Shown: positions 62,895-64,000 of the stretch, one piece after another
Position numbering within the stretch: position 1 is the first letter of the stretch
Layout of the letters: each line of letters starts with the position of its first letter
From: Piper betle
Lineage: Eukaryota; Streptophyta; Magnoliopsida; Piperales; Piperaceae
Assembly (NCBI GenBank): GCA_033002965.1
Contig: JAURVB010003427.1
Span: 83,017 to 147,016 of the forward strand
Reading direction: 5' to 3'
Length of the DNA stretch: 64,000 nt
Notes under the pieces: model-generated
What the model saw: only the letters and a program-made list of their open reading frames with translations
Told to the model about the DNA's origin: nothing
The model's database searches: none
Program-made: the position numbers and the translations under genes

Positions 62895-63065
62895 TCTCCT
62901 CACCCCTCCCCAGACCGCCCAGCCCTCTCTCTCTGCCCGCCGCTGCTGCCGCCTCCCACCACCCTCGCCGCAGAGCCCCCTACCTCCACCACCCACTGCC
63001 ACCCCCCAATTGCTCCCCCGGCCCCTACGCCTCTGCCCCCCACCTTCCCTTCTCTTTCTCCTCGG
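62895..63065. other. C-rich low-complexity block
   Basis: C-rich stretch adjoining the (TA)n/hairpin unit, as at 52.1 kb. Open frames on both strands (Pro/His-rich or Gly-rich) reflect composition. Confidence 0.65.
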
Positions 63066-63299
63066 CTAAGCGTGTGAAGTGAGTTTTGCACATACGTGTA
63101 AGAATCTGAAACCACAATTATGTCTGCTATTTTAATCTTTTTAAAAAATGTCTTTTTAAATAAAAAAATGTATAAAAAATCCAAATGAAAATGAAAACCT
63201 AAATGTTGTGGGCCTGTCTGAGCATGGCAACTATATTATAGGTGAGTCTTAAATAGCATATTTATTAAATTTAAAAATTTTCGTGTATCTTAAATTAAT

Positions 63300-63570
63300 A
63301 ATACATATCCTCGCTTATGAGTAGTTGCTTGTAATCGACTAGGGTTGCTAAATGAGCAAGCTAGCCGAATTTAACTTGTGTTTGAACTCAACTCAAATAG
63401 CTTAAAGTTCGTTCGAGCTCGACTCAAGATCGAACTAGTTTTAAATATATATATGCTCAAAATCGACTCAATCATTTTTTATGTTGTCTGAGCTCAAATA
63501 CACTTAAACTATTTAATTTTGACGAGCTCGAAATCAACTCGTTTATAAAATCGAAAGTAACTCACGAGCT
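63300..63570. repeat. GAGCTCGACTC-type low-complexity repeat
   Basis: Loose repeats of AGCTCGA, CTCAACTC and CGACTCAA words, like those of some plant MITE-like or minisatellite sequences. No ends could be fixed. Confidence 0.35.
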
Positions 63571-63755
63571 GTCTCTCTCAATTATCAGCCCTTTATGATT
63601 TTCTTCTTTTCCTAATAAAATGATATTAAATAATATGGTGAACGTGGATTGAACATGTGGTCTTCAAATCTTCAGTTTGACACTTTCTCAAAGGAGCTAT
63701 CCCGCTACTTTATTATTTTATTGTATATAAATAAATATAAATGTTACAATTAAAC

Positions 63756-63763
<8 letters not shown>

Positions 63764-63796
<33 letters not shown>

Positions 63797-63880
63797 CTTA
63801 GCCGGGGGACAAATAATATTTATGTCTCAAACTTTAATCAGGATCGTTCGATTACAAGGACGACCCCAATTTAATAAAAG
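63764..63880. repeat. (TA)n tract and inverted copy of the 51.9-kb motif
   Basis: (TA)n at about 63764-63793 is followed by AAACTTTAATCAGGATCGTTCG then ATTACAAGGACGACCCC. This is the reverse complement of the GGTCGTCC.TGTAATCG...AAAGTTT motif at 51866-51976. Motif, spacer and (TA)n are in the same relative order, inverted. Confidence 0.6.
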
Positions 63881-64000
63881 AAACAAAAAAAAGATGAAAT
63901 AACCCCCTACCATCACCACCACCATCATTTAGTACATAGTCAATAATAATATTTATTTATAATTTTTAATGTATTTTGAGTAGACAAGTAATATTATATA

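Noticed and set aside
62697..63082. Pro/His-rich frames of 72-126 codons
   Set aside because: They read through (TA)n into a C-rich tract, giving Tyr-Ile runs then Pro-rich peptide; an artefact of composition.

Overview
This window looks like nuclear DNA from a flowering plant. It holds split genes with GT-AG introns, decayed Copia and Gypsy retrotransposons, two miniature LTR elements, a hAT-type DNA transposon and many long (TA)n tracts. GC-rich first-exon-like blocks in AT-rich surroundings fit a monocot better than a eudicot, but that is an inference. I saw no bacterial-type operon, CRISPR array, rRNA or tRNA gene.

Layout. (1) 0.2-4.9 kb, minus strand: a ten-exon dihydrofolate synthetase gene, complete from exon 2 or the start codon onward, but with one extra base in exon 9 that causes an early stop. 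(2) 6.5-9.8 kb: a degraded LTR element with a TRIM element nested inside it, both with target-site duplications. (3) 10.2-11.9 kb: a 373-bp tandem duplication of an unidentified coding-like fragment, its second copy split by a 997-bp hAT-type element. (4) 14-28 kb: AT-rich DNA with pieces of Copia LTRs, tandem repeats, a minus-strand TRIM and minisatellites. (5) 28.4-37.0 kb: a GC-rich, repetitive island split by a 6.5-kb decayed Copia element. (6) 38.6-43.1 kb, minus strand: NADPH-cytochrome P450 reductase. Seventeen exons can be followed, but there are three single-base deletions, one nonsense codon and a lost amino-terminal region where LTR-like DNA begins. (7) 43.1-46.7 kb: two tandem LTR-like units. 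(8) 46.7-51.2 kb: a minus-strand Ty3/Gypsy element with a gag-protease deletion. (9) 51.2-59.6 kb: broken fragments of at least five host genes (dienoyl-CoA isomerase, IMPACT/YigZ family, PPR, HIRAN/SWI-SNF helicase, TPR-thioredoxin-like) mixed with (TA)n tracts, hairpins and C- or G-rich blocks. (10) 60-64 kb: mostly featureless, apart from the last exon of a small membrane protein and more (TA)n/GC-rich modules.

How it fits together. Only the folate gene and possibly the 61.4-kb exon may still work; everything else reads as insertion, duplication and decay. The best candidate for something undescribed is the recurring module of (TA)n tract, short hairpin and GC-rich block, found next to host-gene fragments. 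It may be a non-autonomous family that captures gene pieces. That idea rests on pattern alone and needs genome-wide alignment. Exon coordinates for the two main genes came from hand translation, and the reading phases agree across all junctions; LTR ends without target duplications are approximate.
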